This document shows, one piece after another, positions 32,816 through 41,381 of a stretch of 64,000 bases of DNA; the first letter of the stretch is position 1, and every line of letters begins with the position of its first letter. The translations under genes and the position numbers were made by a program. Below the pieces are notes generated by a model. That model was not told the DNA's origin. It saw only the letters and a program-made list of their open reading frames with translations, and did no database searches. This DNA is from Bradyrhizobium iriomotense (GTDB taxonomy: Bacteria; Pseudomonadota; Alphaproteobacteria; Rhizobiales; Xanthobacteraceae): contig NZ_JAFCJZ010000009.1 of assembly GCF_018130765.1 (NCBI RefSeq), forward strand, positions 124,001-188,000, in the 5' to 3' direction.

Positions 32816-33580
32816 ATGGCAAGCCTGGCTGAAGTGCGGGTAGAAGAGGCCGAGCCGATGGAGAACGAGACCCAGGCACGTCCCGAAGAGCTACGGCTGC
32901 TGGAAGCGCTGCTGTTCGCTTCGACCGAGCCGCTGGATACCGCGACGCTGGCCAAGCGCATGCCTGACGGCGTGGACGTCAAGGCCGCGCTCGAGCAGCT
33001 CCAGGCCGACTACGCCTCGCGCGGCGTCAATCTCGTGCGGGTCGCCAACAAATGGACCTTCCGCACCGCCGGCGATCTCGCTTGGCTGATGACGCGCGAG
33101 AGCACCGAGACCCGGCGCCTGTCGCGCGCGGCGATCGAGGTGCTGGCGATCATCGCCTATCACCAGCCGGTGACGCGCGCCGAGATCGAGGAGATCCGCG
33201 GCGTCGTCACCTCGAAGGGCACGCTCGACGTGCTGCTGGAGACCGGCTGGATCAAGCCGCGCGGCCGTCGCAAGACGCCCGGCCGTCCGCTCACCTTCGG
33301 AACCACCGAGGACTTCCTGTCGCAGTTCACCCTGGAACAGCTCGGCGATTTGCCGGGCCTGGAAGAGCTGAAGGGCACGGGCCTCTTGGATTCGCGCCTG
33401 CCGACGGGCTTCAGCGTGCCGACGCCGTCCGATGATCCGGCGCTGCGTGAGGACGAGGATCCGCTGGAACCGGGCGAGGACCTCGACCTGGCGCTCGCGC
33501 CGGCGGTCGAGCCCGAGGCGCCGGAAGGCGGCAATGAGGGCGGCGGCGAAGGTGGCAGCGAGGGCGGCGCCGAGGACTGA
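32816..33580 (+). CDS. scpB: Segregation and condensation protein B
   Basis: This 254-residue partner of ScpA has two winged-helix domains. Signature strings are LRLLEALLFASTEPL, EVLAIIAYHQPVTRAEIEEIRG (in outline), and GWIKPRGRRKTPGRPL. ATG 32816 has AAGGAGA at good spacing; the GTG at 32795 is an upstream in-frame alternative. The C-terminus carries an acidic tail and a Gly/Glu repeat (GGNEGGGEGGSEGG), which is unusual compared with short ScpB proteins. A hairpin terminator follows. Confidence 0.93.
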   Translation: MASLAEVRVEEAEPMENETQARPEELRLLEALLFASTEPLDTATLAKRMPDGVDVKAALEQLQADYASRGVNLVRVANKWTFRTAGDLAWLMTRESTETRRLSRAAIEVLAIIAYHQPVTRAEIEEIRGVVTSKGTLDVLLETGWIKPRGRRKTPGRPLTFGTTEDFLSQFTLEQLGDLPGLEELKGTGLLDSRLPTGFSVPTPSDDPALREDEDPLEPGEDLDLALAPAVEPEAPEGGNEGGGEGGSEGGAED

Positions 33581-33632
33581 CGTACCGTCCGTTTGCGGGC
33601 CCTGCGACAGGTTAACACTAGCAAGATTACGT

Positions 33633-33655
33633 AGCGCCAACAGCGAATTGGCGCT
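33633..33655 (+). terminator. Hairpin terminator after scpB
   Basis: Arms AGCGCCAA (33633-33640) and TTGGCGCT (33648-33655) with a 7-nt loop are followed by a T-rich stretch (CCTTGGTCCTTGTTTTTG). This probably separates nagZ-scpAB from tatABC. Confidence 0.7.
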
Positions 33656-33745
33656 GCCTTGGTCCTTGTTTTTGACACCCGCCAAGCCTAGGTTTCGGTG
33701 AAGATCGGCCGGGTCCCCGGCCATGCGCGTTTGGAGGGTTGCAGG

Positions 33746-33979
33746 ATGGGTTCACTCAGCATTTGGCACTGGATCTTGGTGATCGCAGTGGTCCTGCTGC
33801 TGTTCGGCCGCGGCAAGATTTCGGATCTGATGGGCGACGTGGCGCAGGGCATCAAGGCGTTCAAGAAGGGCATGCAGGACGACGACAAGCCTGCCGAGAA
33901 GCCCGAGCCGGCCAAGTCCATCGAGCACAACGCCGCGCCGACCGCGGCCCGGTCCGACGTCGGCAGCAAGGCCGTCTGA
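33746..33979 (+). CDS. tatA: Sec-independent (Tat) translocase subunit TatA
   Basis: This 77-residue protein has one N-terminal membrane helix (GSLSIWHWILVIAVVLLLFG) followed by the FGRGKISDLMGD hinge and an amphipathic helix (GIKAFKKGM), the layout of TatA. TatA forms the pore of the twin-arginine translocation system, which exports folded proteins. ATG 33746 has GGAGG upstream; the longer frame from 33698 reads through the leader. tatB follows after 89 bp. Confidence 0.95.
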   Translation: MGSLSIWHWILVIAVVLLLFGRGKISDLMGDVAQGIKAFKKGMQDDDKPAEKPEPAKSIEHNAAPTAARSDVGSKAV

Positions 33980-34068
33980 GCCAGAGAGCACGCGAGACGC
34001 GGGTAGCGGCCCCGATCCTGCGCGCAAGGGATTGGGCCGGTTGCGGCTTCGCGTGAACGGAAGACCTC

Positions 34069-34584
34069 ATGTTCGACATCGGGTGGAGTGAACTGGTCCT
34101 CATCGGGGTCGTGGCCCTGATCGCCATCGGCCCGAAAGAGCTGCCGGGCGTGCTGCGCATGGTCGGACAGTGGATGGGCAAGGCCCGCAAGATGGCCGCC
34201 GAATTCCAGGGTCAGTTCCAGGAGGCGATGCGCGAGGCCGAGATGGCCGACCTCAAGAAGAGCTTTGACGAGGTCAAGGAAGCCGCCACCGGCTTCAATC
34301 CGCTGACCTCGCTGCAGAAGGACGTCAGCGACGCGCTTCGCGTCGATGCGCTGGACAAGCCGGCCGAGACGCCGGCTCCCGCCGCTGTCGAACCGCCGGC
34401 GACTTCAAGTGACGCGCCTGTCACACCAACGACTCCGGAAGCGCCGACGCCCGCGACCTTCGTGGAAGCCGAGGCGCATGCGGCGGTGGACGAGCCGCTC
34501 GCCATCACGCGTGAAGTCGAGCAGGCAAAGGTCGCGCAGGACGCCGCGCCATCCGAACCGATCAAGGACGCCAAAGCGTCATGA
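34069..34584 (+). CDS. tatB: Sec-independent (Tat) translocase subunit TatB
   Basis: This 171-residue protein has a single N-terminal helix (MFDIGWSELVLIGVVALIAIGP in outline), the Pro hinge GPKELPGVLR, an amphipathic helix, and a long Ala/Pro/Glu-rich tail. MFDIG and the GPKELP motif identify TatB rather than TatA. TatB recruits substrates together with TatC. The stop overlaps the tatC start (ATGA). Confidence 0.95.
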   Translation: MFDIGWSELVLIGVVALIAIGPKELPGVLRMVGQWMGKARKMAAEFQGQFQEAMREAEMADLKKSFDEVKEAATGFNPLTSLQKDVSDALRVDALDKPAETPAPAAVEPPATSSDAPVTPTTPEAPTPATFVEAEAHAAVDEPLAITREVEQAKVAQDAAPSEPIKDAKAS

Positions 34585-35393
34585 CCGACGCCGATATCGA
34601 AGCCAGCAAAGCCCCTCTGATGGACCACCTGATCGAGCTGCGCTCGCGGCTGATCAAGGCGCTGCTCGGCTTTGGCGTGGCCTTCATCTTCTGCTTCTTC
34701 TTCGCCAAGCAGATCTACAACGTGCTGGTCTGGCCGTTCGTGTGGGTCGCAGGGCCCGAGAACTCCAAGTTCATCTACACGGCGCTGCTGGAATATTTCA
34801 TCACGCAGCTCAAGCTTGCGCTGTTCGGCGCCGGCTTCATCTCGTTTCCGATCGTTGCGACGCAGATCTACAAGTTCGTTGCGCCCGGGCTCTACAAGCA
34901 TGAGAAGCAGGCTTTCCTGCCGTATCTGGTCGCGACCCCGTTCTTCTTCGTGCTGGGCGCGGCGCTGGTCTATTTCGTCGTGCTGCCGATGCTGGTGCGC
35001 TTCTCGCTCGGCATGCAGCAGGCCGGCAGCGACGAGACCGCGCAGATCCAGCTCCTGCCCAAGGTCGGCGAATATCTGTCGCTGATGATGTCGCTGATCT
35101 TCGCCTTCGGCATCGCCTTCCAGCTCCCGGTGATCCTGACGCTGCTCGGCCGCATCGGCATCGTCACGTCGAAAATGCTGCGCGAGAAGCGCCGCTATTT
35201 CATCGTGATCGCCTTCGTGATCGCAGCCGTGCTGACGCCGCCCGACGTGCTCAGCCAGTGCTCGCTCGCGATCCCCTTGCTGGCGCTCTATGAAGGCTCG
35301 ATCATCGCGGTGGGGATGGTGGAGAAGAAGGCGGCGGCCTCGTCGCAGGCGACCGGCACCGACGTGTCGACGCCGGCGAAACCGGCGGAGTAG
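34581..35393 (+). CDS. tatC: Sec-independent (Tat) translocase subunit TatC
   Basis: This 270-residue six-helix membrane protein recognises twin-arginine signal peptides. The N-terminal MDHLIELRSRLIKALLG contains the conserved HLxELRxR motif. Pro-rich and charged loops such as FVAPGLYKHEKQAFLP and the terminal TPPDVLSQ region are typical. It is translationally coupled with tatB. A probable client in this window is the HAD-type phosphatase at 44345, whose signal peptide has a twin arginine. Confidence 0.96.
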   Translation: MTDADIEASKAPLMDHLIELRSRLIKALLGFGVAFIFCFFFAKQIYNVLVWPFVWVAGPENSKFIYTALLEYFITQLKLALFGAGFISFPIVATQIYKFVAPGLYKHEKQAFLPYLVATPFFFVLGAALVYFVVLPMLVRFSLGMQQAGSDETAQIQLLPKVGEYLSLMMSLIFAFGIAFQLPVILTLLGRIGIVTSKMLREKRRYFIVIAFVIAAVLTPPDVLSQCSLAIPLLALYEGSIIAVGMVEKKAAASSQATGTDVSTPAKPAE

Positions 35394-35409
35394 GGGCTTC
35401 ACCCTCCCG

Positions 35410-35510
35410 TGTCATCCCCGCGAAGGCGGGGAATCGAGTACGCCGCGGCCTCTCGGGGAATCACTGACGTCTCTGGAATACTGGATCGCCCGCTTTCGCG
35501 GGCGATGACA
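35410..35510. repeat. TCATCCCCGCGAAGGCGGGG-type intergenic repeat
   Basis: TGTCATC (35410-35416) opens and GATGACA (35504-35510) closes the element. Inside are two small hairpins, CCCCGCGAAGGCGGGG and CGCCCGCTTTCGCGGGCG. I recall this family as frequent between genes in Bradyrhizobium and relatives. It lies between tatC and serS and may end the tat transcript. Confidence 0.82.
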
Positions 35511-35587
35511 GAGTGCTAGGAGACGCATCGATGCAAATCGTTGACATACAACGTTGACTGTTCGCGCGCTTCCCCAGGACCACGGCC

Positions 35588-36919
35588 ATGCACGACATCA
35601 AATCGATCCGCGACAATCCGCAAGCCTTCGACGCCGGTCTCGCCCGGCGGGGCCTGAAGCCGTTGTCGGCGTCGCTGCTGGCGATCGACGAGAAGCGGCG
35701 GGCGGCGATCCTGGCCTCGGAGCAGGCGCAGGCGCGGCGCAATGCGGCCTCCAAGGAAATCGGCGACGCCAAGAAGGCGAAGGACGAGGCGCGCGCGGCC
35801 AAGCTGATGGCCGAGGTCGCCGAGCTCAAGACCACGATGCCGGAGCTCGAGGCGGCCGCGAAGGCTGCCGACGAGGAGCTGACCAGAGAGCTGTCCGCAA
35901 TCCCGAACATTCCGTTCGACGACGTGCCTGATGGTGTCGACGAGCACGGCAACGTGCAGCACCATGTGTTCGGCAACAAGCGCAACTACAGCTTCGCGCC
36001 GAAGCTGCATGACGATCTCGGCACCGCGCTCGGCTACATGGATTTCGAGGCGGCGGCCAAACTCTCCGGCGCGCGCTTCGTCGTGCTGAAGAAGGGGCTG
36101 GCGCGGCTCGAACGCGCGATCGGCCAGTTCATGCTCGATCTGCACACGACCGAGCACGGCTATACCGAGATCAACCCACCGCTGCTGGTGCGCAACGAGG
36201 TGATGTTCGGCACCGGACAATTGCCGAAATTCGAGGACGATCAGTTCTGGGCGATCAAGGGCGAGCTGCTCGCCTCGCCAGACCATGAGCGGCTGAAGAC
36301 CGAGCGCCTCGGCCTCATCCCGACGGCGGAAGTGTCGCTCACCAACCTCGCGCGCGAATCCATCCTCGACGAGAAGCAATTGCCGATGCGGCTCACCGCG
36401 CTGACGCCGTGCTTCCGCGCCGAGGCGGGCGCGGCCGGGCGCGACACGCGCGGCATGATCCGCCAGCACCAGTTCACCAAGGTCGAGCTGGTCTCGATCA
36501 CGACGCCCGAGACCAGCAAGGACGAGCTGGAGCGTATGCTGTCCTGTGCCGAGCAGGTGTTGCAGAAGCTCGACCTGCATTATCGCGTGATGACGCTCTG
36601 TGCAGGAGATATGGGTTTCTCGTCGCAAAAAACCTATGACATCGAGGTCTGGATGCCCGGGCAGGGCGATGGCGGCATGTTCCGCGAGATCTCGAGCTGC
36701 TCGGTCTGCGGCGACTTCCAGGCCCGCCGCATGGATGCGCGCTCGCGCGGTCCCGACGGCAAGCCGCGCTTCGTGCACACGCTGAACGGCTCCGGCACCG
36801 CGGTCGGCCGCGCGCTGATCGCCGTGATGGAAACCTATCAGCAGGAGGACGGTTCGATCGCGGTCCCCAGCGTGCTCCAGCCCTATATGGGCGGGTTGAA
36901 GGTGGTCGCGCGCGAGTAG
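35588..36919 (+). CDS. serS: Seryl-tRNA synthetase
   Basis: This 443-residue class II synthetase charges tRNA-Ser and tRNA-Sec. The N-terminal coiled-coil arm (about residues 30-110) is rich in Ala, Lys and Glu. The catalytic core has motif 2 (TPCFRAEAGAAGRDTRGMIRQHQF in outline) and motif 3 (NGSGTAVGRALIAVMETYQ in outline). Length is normal. It is the first gene of a run with surE, pcm and nlpD downstream, a conserved order. Confidence 0.97.
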   Translation: MHDIKSIRDNPQAFDAGLARRGLKPLSASLLAIDEKRRAAILASEQAQARRNAASKEIGDAKKAKDEARAAKLMAEVAELKTTMPELEAAAKAADEELTRELSAIPNIPFDDVPDGVDEHGNVQHHVFGNKRNYSFAPKLHDDLGTALGYMDFEAAAKLSGARFVVLKKGLARLERAIGQFMLDLHTTEHGYTEINPPLLVRNEVMFGTGQLPKFEDDQFWAIKGELLASPDHERLKTERLGLIPTAEVSLTNLARESILDEKQLPMRLTALTPCFRAEAGAAGRDTRGMIRQHQFTKVELVSITTPETSKDELERMLSCAEQVLQKLDLHYRVMTLCAGDMGFSSQKTYDIEVWMPGQGDGGMFREISSCSVCGDFQARRMDARSRGPDGKPRFVHTLNGSGTAVGRALIAVMETYQQEDGSIAVPSVLQPYMGGLKVVARE

Positions 36920-36978
36920 GGTTGCGAAGATCGGGCGGCTGGCTATCCTGCCGTCCCGTCAACGCGAACCTACCGCTC

Positions 36979-37335
36979 ATGGCCTTGCATCGCGACATCT
37001 TCTGGGTCGGCAGACAATGGGCGGTGACAGGCGCCGGTATCCAGGCCGTCGACCAGCGTTTGCGCGGTGTGCTCGACATCGAGATCGCGCGGCTCTGGGA
37101 CGACGATCTCGTGCAGAGCCGGCGGGCCAAGCCTGGTGTGAATGCCGTTGATTTCGACAAGGCGCTGACGGTCGCGCGCGAACGCTTTCCGCAGACACCC
37201 GACCCCATCGTTGCGCAGCTGGAGGCGCTCGGCGTGGTCGAGGCGCCCGTCGCAAGGCCGGTCCCGCGGGCGATGCAGCTGCGTGTCGAAGGCCGGCTGG
37301 CGCGCTTCCTGCCGCAATGGCGCGTCCGCCGGTAA
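36979..37335 (+). CDS. Conserved hypothetical protein between serS and surE
   Basis: This 118-residue protein begins MALHRDIFWVGRQWAVTGAG and has a basic, Pro-rich C-terminal half. ATG 36979 was chosen because the conserved-looking part starts here; no strong ribosome site is seen. There is no signal peptide or membrane helix. The reverse frame over the same region is a shadow. I recall similar unnamed proteins at this position in Bradyrhizobium and relatives, but know no function. Confidence 0.72.
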   Translation: MALHRDIFWVGRQWAVTGAGIQAVDQRLRGVLDIEIARLWDDDLVQSRRAKPGVNAVDFDKALTVARERFPQTPDPIVAQLEALGVVEAPVARPVPRAMQLRVEGRLARFLPQWRVRR

Positions 37336-37444
37336 CGGGACCAGGCCCTGGAACCGGGCCGGCGCCGAAATTGGCCCGGTTTGCCTGATCGGCCGTTGCC
37401 GGATAAGACGGCTCAGAACCCCGCTTCAGGAATCGACCTCTCGC

Positions 37445-38212
37445 ATGCGTATTCTCTGCACCAATGACGATGGCATCCACGCTCCCGGCCTCAAGGTCGT
37501 GGAGGAGATCGCGCGTGCATTGTCCGACGACGTCTGGGTGGTGGCGCCCGAGCTCGACCAGTCCGGCGTGTCGCATTCGCTGTCGCTGAACGATCCGTTG
37601 CGCCTGCGCGAGGTCGGTCCGCGGCACTTTGCCGTGCGCGGCACCCCGACCGACTGCGTCATCATGGGCGCGCGGCATATTCTGGGCAGCCAGCCGCCAG
37701 ATGTCGTGCTGTCCGGCGTCAACAAGGGCCGCAACGTCGCCGAGGACGTGGTCTATTCCGGCACCATCGCCGGGGCGCTGGAAGGCACCATCCTCGGGCT
37801 GCCGTCGTTCGCGCTGTCGCAGGAGTTCAGCATCGAGACCCGCGAACGGCCGCCGTGGGACACCGCGCGCAAATTCGGTCCCGACATCCTGCGCAAGGTG
37901 ATCAAAGCAGGCATCCCGAAGGACACCGTCATCAACGTCAACTTCCCGTCCTGCGCGCCAGAGGATGTGCTCGGCATTCGCGTCACGCGGCAGGGCAAGC
38001 GCAATCTCGGCTTCCTCAGGATCGACGAGCGCAGGGACGGCCGCAACAACCCCTATTTCTGGATCGGCTTCGAGCGCGCGGCGATGATGGATACGCCGGC
38101 CGACGGCACCGATCTCGCCGCGCTGCGCGATCGCTATGTCTCGGTCACGCCGCTCAGGCTCGATCGCACCAACGAAGCGTTCTCGGAAGAGCTGAGCGCG
38201 ACGTTGAAGTAG
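37445..38212 (+). CDS. surE: 5'/3'-nucleotidase SurE
   Basis: This 255-residue survival-protein phosphatase hydrolyses nucleoside monophosphates and short polyphosphates. The metal-binding NDDG is at the N-terminus (MRILCTNDDGIHAPG). Other signatures are PELDQSGVSHSLS, GTPTDCV and LSGVNKGRNVAEDVVYSGT (in outline). ATG 37445 was chosen because it begins this conserved N-terminus. It stands with pcm and nlpD, the classical stationary-phase arrangement, but a reverse-strand response regulator gene separates it from pcm. Confidence 0.95.
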   Translation: MRILCTNDDGIHAPGLKVVEEIARALSDDVWVVAPELDQSGVSHSLSLNDPLRLREVGPRHFAVRGTPTDCVIMGARHILGSQPPDVVLSGVNKGRNVAEDVVYSGTIAGALEGTILGLPSFALSQEFSIETRERPPWDTARKFGPDILRKVIKAGIPKDTVINVNFPSCAPEDVLGIRVTRQGKRNLGFLRIDERRDGRNNPYFWIGFERAAMMDTPADGTDLAALRDRYVSVTPLRLDRTNEAFSEELSATLK

Positions 38213-38584
38213 CTAGCCGCCGCGGAGGGCGGCTTCGATGGTCTTGCCGAGCGCGTCGAGCTGGAACGGCTTCTGCAGCGCCGGCCGGTCGCGATACTGC
38301 TCGGGCAGGCCCGAGGAGCCGTAGCCGGTGGCGAAGATGAAGGGACAGCCCTTCGCCTTGATCACATCGGCGACCGGCGAGATGACCTTGCCGTTGACGT
38401 TGACGTCGAGGATGGCGATGTCGAACTCGGTCGCCTGGGCGAGCCGCATGGCTTCGGTGATATCTCCGGCTTCGGCTGCGACCTTGTAACCGAGCTCTTC
38501 GAGCATGTCCGCGACCATCATTCTGATCATCACCTCGTCCTCGACGAGGAATACAGAGCGGCCCGGAAGCCCTGTCGCGGTCAT
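38213..38584 (-). CDS. Single-domain response regulator between surE and pcm
   Basis: This 123-residue receiver on the reverse strand has acidic pocket FLVEDEVMIR, phospho-acceptor in AILDVNVNG, FATGYG and the Lys in LQKPFQ. No output domain is present. The ATG at 38584 has AAGGA about nine bases upstream; an earlier ATG at 38605 has none. Its stop abuts the surE stop, so the two genes are convergent. It is close in style to the small receivers found with HWE kinases in Rhizobiales. It interrupts the usual surE-pcm operon. Confidence 0.9.
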   Translation of the reverse strand: MTATGLPGRSVFLVEDEVMIRMMVADMLEELGYKVAAEAGDITEAMRLAQATEFDIAILDVNVNGKVISPVADVIKAKGCPFIFATGYGSSGLPEQYRDRPALQKPFQLDALGKTIEAALRGG

Positions 38585-38823
38585 TGTCGGTGAGTCCTTG
38601 CCCATTTGCGAAAACGTTCGCAGATAACGCGAATCGACGCAATGCGCGTTTCGGCGAACGAGCGCCCGAAAATGGCCCTTGCGGCCACACCGCTGCAGGC
38701 CAATTTGTGGTCAAATACTGCAGCAAAAGGCTATCATGGGTTCCTGGGCAGGAACAAGATTCTCGCCCGGGCCTTGAGCTCAGCAAGCGACGATCCCGAC
38801 CTGACGAGACGATACAAGCAGCG

Positions 38824-39474
38824 ATGACTTCCAATCAGCGTCCGCCGGAAAAGATGATGTTTCAGCTCACGCTGAGGCGTCGGGGCATCAGCGACCAGGC
38901 GGTGCTGAGGACCATGGAGGAGGTGCCGCGCGAGCTTTTCGTCGATGAGGCCGATCGCGAGGGGGCCTATCGCGATAGCGCGCTGCCGATCGCGTGCGGG
39001 CAGACCATCAGCCAGCCCTTCGTCGTCGCCTACATGACCGAGCAGCTCCAGCTCCAGAAGCAGCATCGTGTGCTCGAGATCGGCGCCGGCTCCGGCTATC
39101 AGGCCGCGGTGTTGTCGCGGCTCGCAGGCCAGGTGCTGACCGTCGAGCGCTATCGCAAGCTGGCCGATGCCGCACGCGCCAGGCTCGAAAAGCTCGATTG
39201 TCACAATGTCGAGGTGATGCTCGGCGATGGGCTCAACCTGCCACCCAATATCGGGCCGTTCGACCGCATCATCGTCACCGCGGCGATGGAGCAGATTCCG
39301 GAGAACCTGATCGAGCGGCTCGAGGTCGGCGGCATCCTGATCGCCCCGGTCGGGCCGCATCACGGCGTGCAGACGCTGATCCGACTGACCCGGAACGAAG
39401 CCGGGATCGAGCGCAAGGAACTCGTCGAGGTCCGCTTCGTGCCGGCACTGCCCGGTGTGGCGCGGGAGCTGTAG
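38824..39474 (+). CDS. pcm: Protein-L-isoaspartate O-methyltransferase
   Basis: This 216-residue SAM-dependent enzyme repairs isoaspartyl residues in aged proteins. The substrate loop ALPIACGQTISQPFVVAYMT (in outline), the SAM motif VLEIGAGSGYQAAVL, and the LGDGLNLPP and DRIIVTAA motifs are intact. The ATG at 38824 begins the conserved N-terminus; the frame extends back to 38584 without a credible start. The divergent receiver gene lies upstream, so pcm probably has its own promoter. Confidence 0.95.
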   Translation: MTSNQRPPEKMMFQLTLRRRGISDQAVLRTMEEVPRELFVDEADREGAYRDSALPIACGQTISQPFVVAYMTEQLQLQKQHRVLEIGAGSGYQAAVLSRLAGQVLTVERYRKLADAARARLEKLDCHNVEVMLGDGLNLPPNIGPFDRIIVTAAMEQIPENLIERLEVGGILIAPVGPHHGVQTLIRLTRNEAGIERKELVEVRFVPALPGVAREL

Positions 39475-39583
39475 AATTCCGGATTGGCTGTTCCGCCAAC
39501 ATCTTATTGGGAGGGTTAAGCCGTTATTTACTCGGCGCGTGTTTACTTAAAATACCAGTTCTGTTGCGTACGAGTGAGTAACC

Positions 39584-40981
39584 ATGTCTGTCGTCGTCGA
39601 GTTGCTTTACTCGCGCCGCGTGCCGCAGGTCGCGGTGCTGGCGCTGATCTCCTTCAGCTTCGCAGGGTGCAGCGCCGATATGTCGTCGCGGCTGTCCCAG
39701 TCGAATTTCTCCAACCCCTTCGCGTCCGATCAGACCGGTTCGGTGCAGCAGGCGCCGCCGCAGCAGCCGCGTGAGCTGCCGCAATATGCGCGGCCGCAGA
39801 CGCAGCCCGGTTACTATCAGTCGCAGCCCTTGCCCCCGCCCGCGGTGGCTGCACCGCAATCCTATCCGGTCGCGGCGGGCGGCGGCGTGTCCGGAGGCGG
39901 CCGCGGCGTCGGCACCTACGCGCCCCCGGCGCAGCCGCATCTAGAGACCACGGCCACAGTGCCGCCGCGCTCGGTCGCGGCCGCCCAGCCGGCCGGCGGC
40001 ACCAAGATCATCGTCGGCACCAGCGACACGCTCGATGTGCTGGCCAAGCGCTATCACGTCACGCCGCAGGCGATCCTCGCCGCCAACGGCTACAAGGGAC
40101 CGCGCGCGCTGTCGCCCGGCCAGCAGCTGATCATTCCGCATCCGGCCACGGCCGCTGCGCCCGCGGCGGCGCCTGTCGCCGCGGCTCCGGCGATGGCGCC
40201 TGCCGGCAAGCCGGTTGCGGCCGTCGCTGCGCCTCCGAGCACTCATTTCGTCAATCGCGGCGATACGCTCGCCAGCATCGCCCGCAAGAACCATATCTCG
40301 GCGGCCGAGCTCGCCCGCGCCAACGGCCTCGAGCCCTCGGCCAAGCTCAAGCTCGGCACCAAGCTGACCGTGCCCGGCGCGAAGACGGCTGCGGTGGCGG
40401 CCCCGGTTGCCGCGGCTCCCGTCGCAGCGGCCCCGGTTGCGGGAACGCTGCAGCCCGTTGCGGCGGCTCCGGCACCGGCTCCCGCCACCAAGATGGCGGC
40501 CGTCGCGCCCGCGCAGAGTGCCCGCCTGGCGCAGGCCACGACCAATGTTGAAGAGAAGCCCGCCGAGGCACCGGCGAAGGCTGCCGAGGCCACCGGCGCG
40601 CTGCCGACCTTCCGCTGGCCGGTGCGCGGCAAGGTGGTCACGACCTACGGCGCCAAGACCAACGGCAAGTCCAACGACGGCATCAATCTCGCGGTGCCCG
40701 AGGGAACGCCAGTCAAGGCGGCTGAAGACGGCGTCGTCGCCTATTCCGGCAACGAGCTGAAGGGTTACGGCAATCTGGTCCTGGTTCGGCACTCCAACGG
40801 CTACGTCACCGCATATGCCCATGCGAGTGAGCTGTTGGTGAAGCGCGGCGATACCATCAAGCGCGGTCAGGTCATTGCCAAGTCGGGTCAATCCGGTGAG
40901 GTGGCGTCGCCGCAGCTCCACTTCGAGATCCGCAAGGGATCGAGCCCGGTTGACCCGCTTCAATTCCTGAATGGGGCGTGA
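39584..40981 (+). CDS. nlpD: NlpD/DipM-like LysM-LytM lipoprotein
   Basis: This 465-residue envelope protein has a lipoprotein signal with lipobox FAGC (about C28) and a Pro/Gln-rich linker. Two LysM peptidoglycan-binding repeats follow (about residues 140-185 and 220-265, with SDTLDVLAKRYHVTPQAIL in outline and GDTLASIARKNHISAAELARANG in outline), separated by Ala/Pro linkers. A C-terminal LytM (M23) domain runs from about 345 to 462. The M23 zinc ligands appear eroded: the usual H-x3-D position reads NDGIN, while LHFEIRKG keeps a His. That is typical of amidase activators rather than active endopeptidases. It is the last core gene before the sulfatase island. Confidence 0.9.
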   Translation: MSVVVELLYSRRVPQVAVLALISFSFAGCSADMSSRLSQSNFSNPFASDQTGSVQQAPPQQPRELPQYARPQTQPGYYQSQPLPPPAVAAPQSYPVAAGGGVSGGGRGVGTYAPPAQPHLETTATVPPRSVAAAQPAGGTKIIVGTSDTLDVLAKRYHVTPQAILAANGYKGPRALSPGQQLIIPHPATAAAPAAAPVAAAPAMAPAGKPVAAVAAPPSTHFVNRGDTLASIARKNHISAAELARANGLEPSAKLKLGTKLTVPGAKTAAVAAPVAAAPVAAAPVAGTLQPVAAAPAPAPATKMAAVAPAQSARLAQATTNVEEKPAEAPAKAAEATGALPTFRWPVRGKVVTTYGAKTNGKSNDGINLAVPEGTPVKAAEDGVVAYSGNELKGYGNLVLVRHSNGYVTAYAHASELLVKRGDTIKRGQVIAKSGQSGEVASPQLHFEIRKGSSPVDPLQFLNGA

Positions 40982-41381
40982 GGCGCGGGCCCAAGAAGTC
41001 GGACGCGCAATCACCACGAATATGCTGCCATCGCCCGCCTTGTGCGCATTGCGCAACTAGAGCGGGCGATCCACTATTTCGAGAGGCGGCGGTCGCCAAG
41101 CCGAGAAGTTCCTCGAACCATGGCGTACAGAGACTTTTGCGACCGGAAAATCAAATTTCGAAAAACAACCCCATGCAAAGTAGCCGATGGCTGTCGGTGC
41201 GATCTTCTAGTGTTTTGAGTCTGCTTCGGTTTCGACGGCGCAACGGACATAGCTGGGCTTGCCAGCGACCCGGCGGCGTGAAAGACCCAACCCGCAACCC
41301 TTGATCTAGATCAACCTGAAAGAGTGGCGTTCCGTTTCCGTAGCGGTGCAAACCAATGATGCACGGGGCCGGAGATCGGGC
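40982..41381. other. 400-bp region between nlpD and the sulfatase island
   Basis: No gene is visible. The region contains the FixK/FNR-type palindrome at 41301-41314 (listed separately), and is more AT-rich than the neighbouring core. It is the left boundary of the accessory segment. No direct repeat, integrase remnant or tRNA was seen. Confidence 0.55.
41301..41314 (+). promoter_or_regulatory. FixK/FNR-type binding site upstream of the sulfatase maturase
   Basis: TTGATCTAGATCAA is a perfect 14-bp palindrome. It matches the consensus TTGAT-N4-ATCAA of CRP/FNR-family activators such as FixK2, Anr and FNR. Its centre is about 74 bp before the maturase ATG at 41382. At the usual centre of -40.5, transcription would start near 41348, leaving a leader of about 34 bases. 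This is consistent with a class II activated promoter for the maturase and first sulfatase. Confidence 0.75.
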
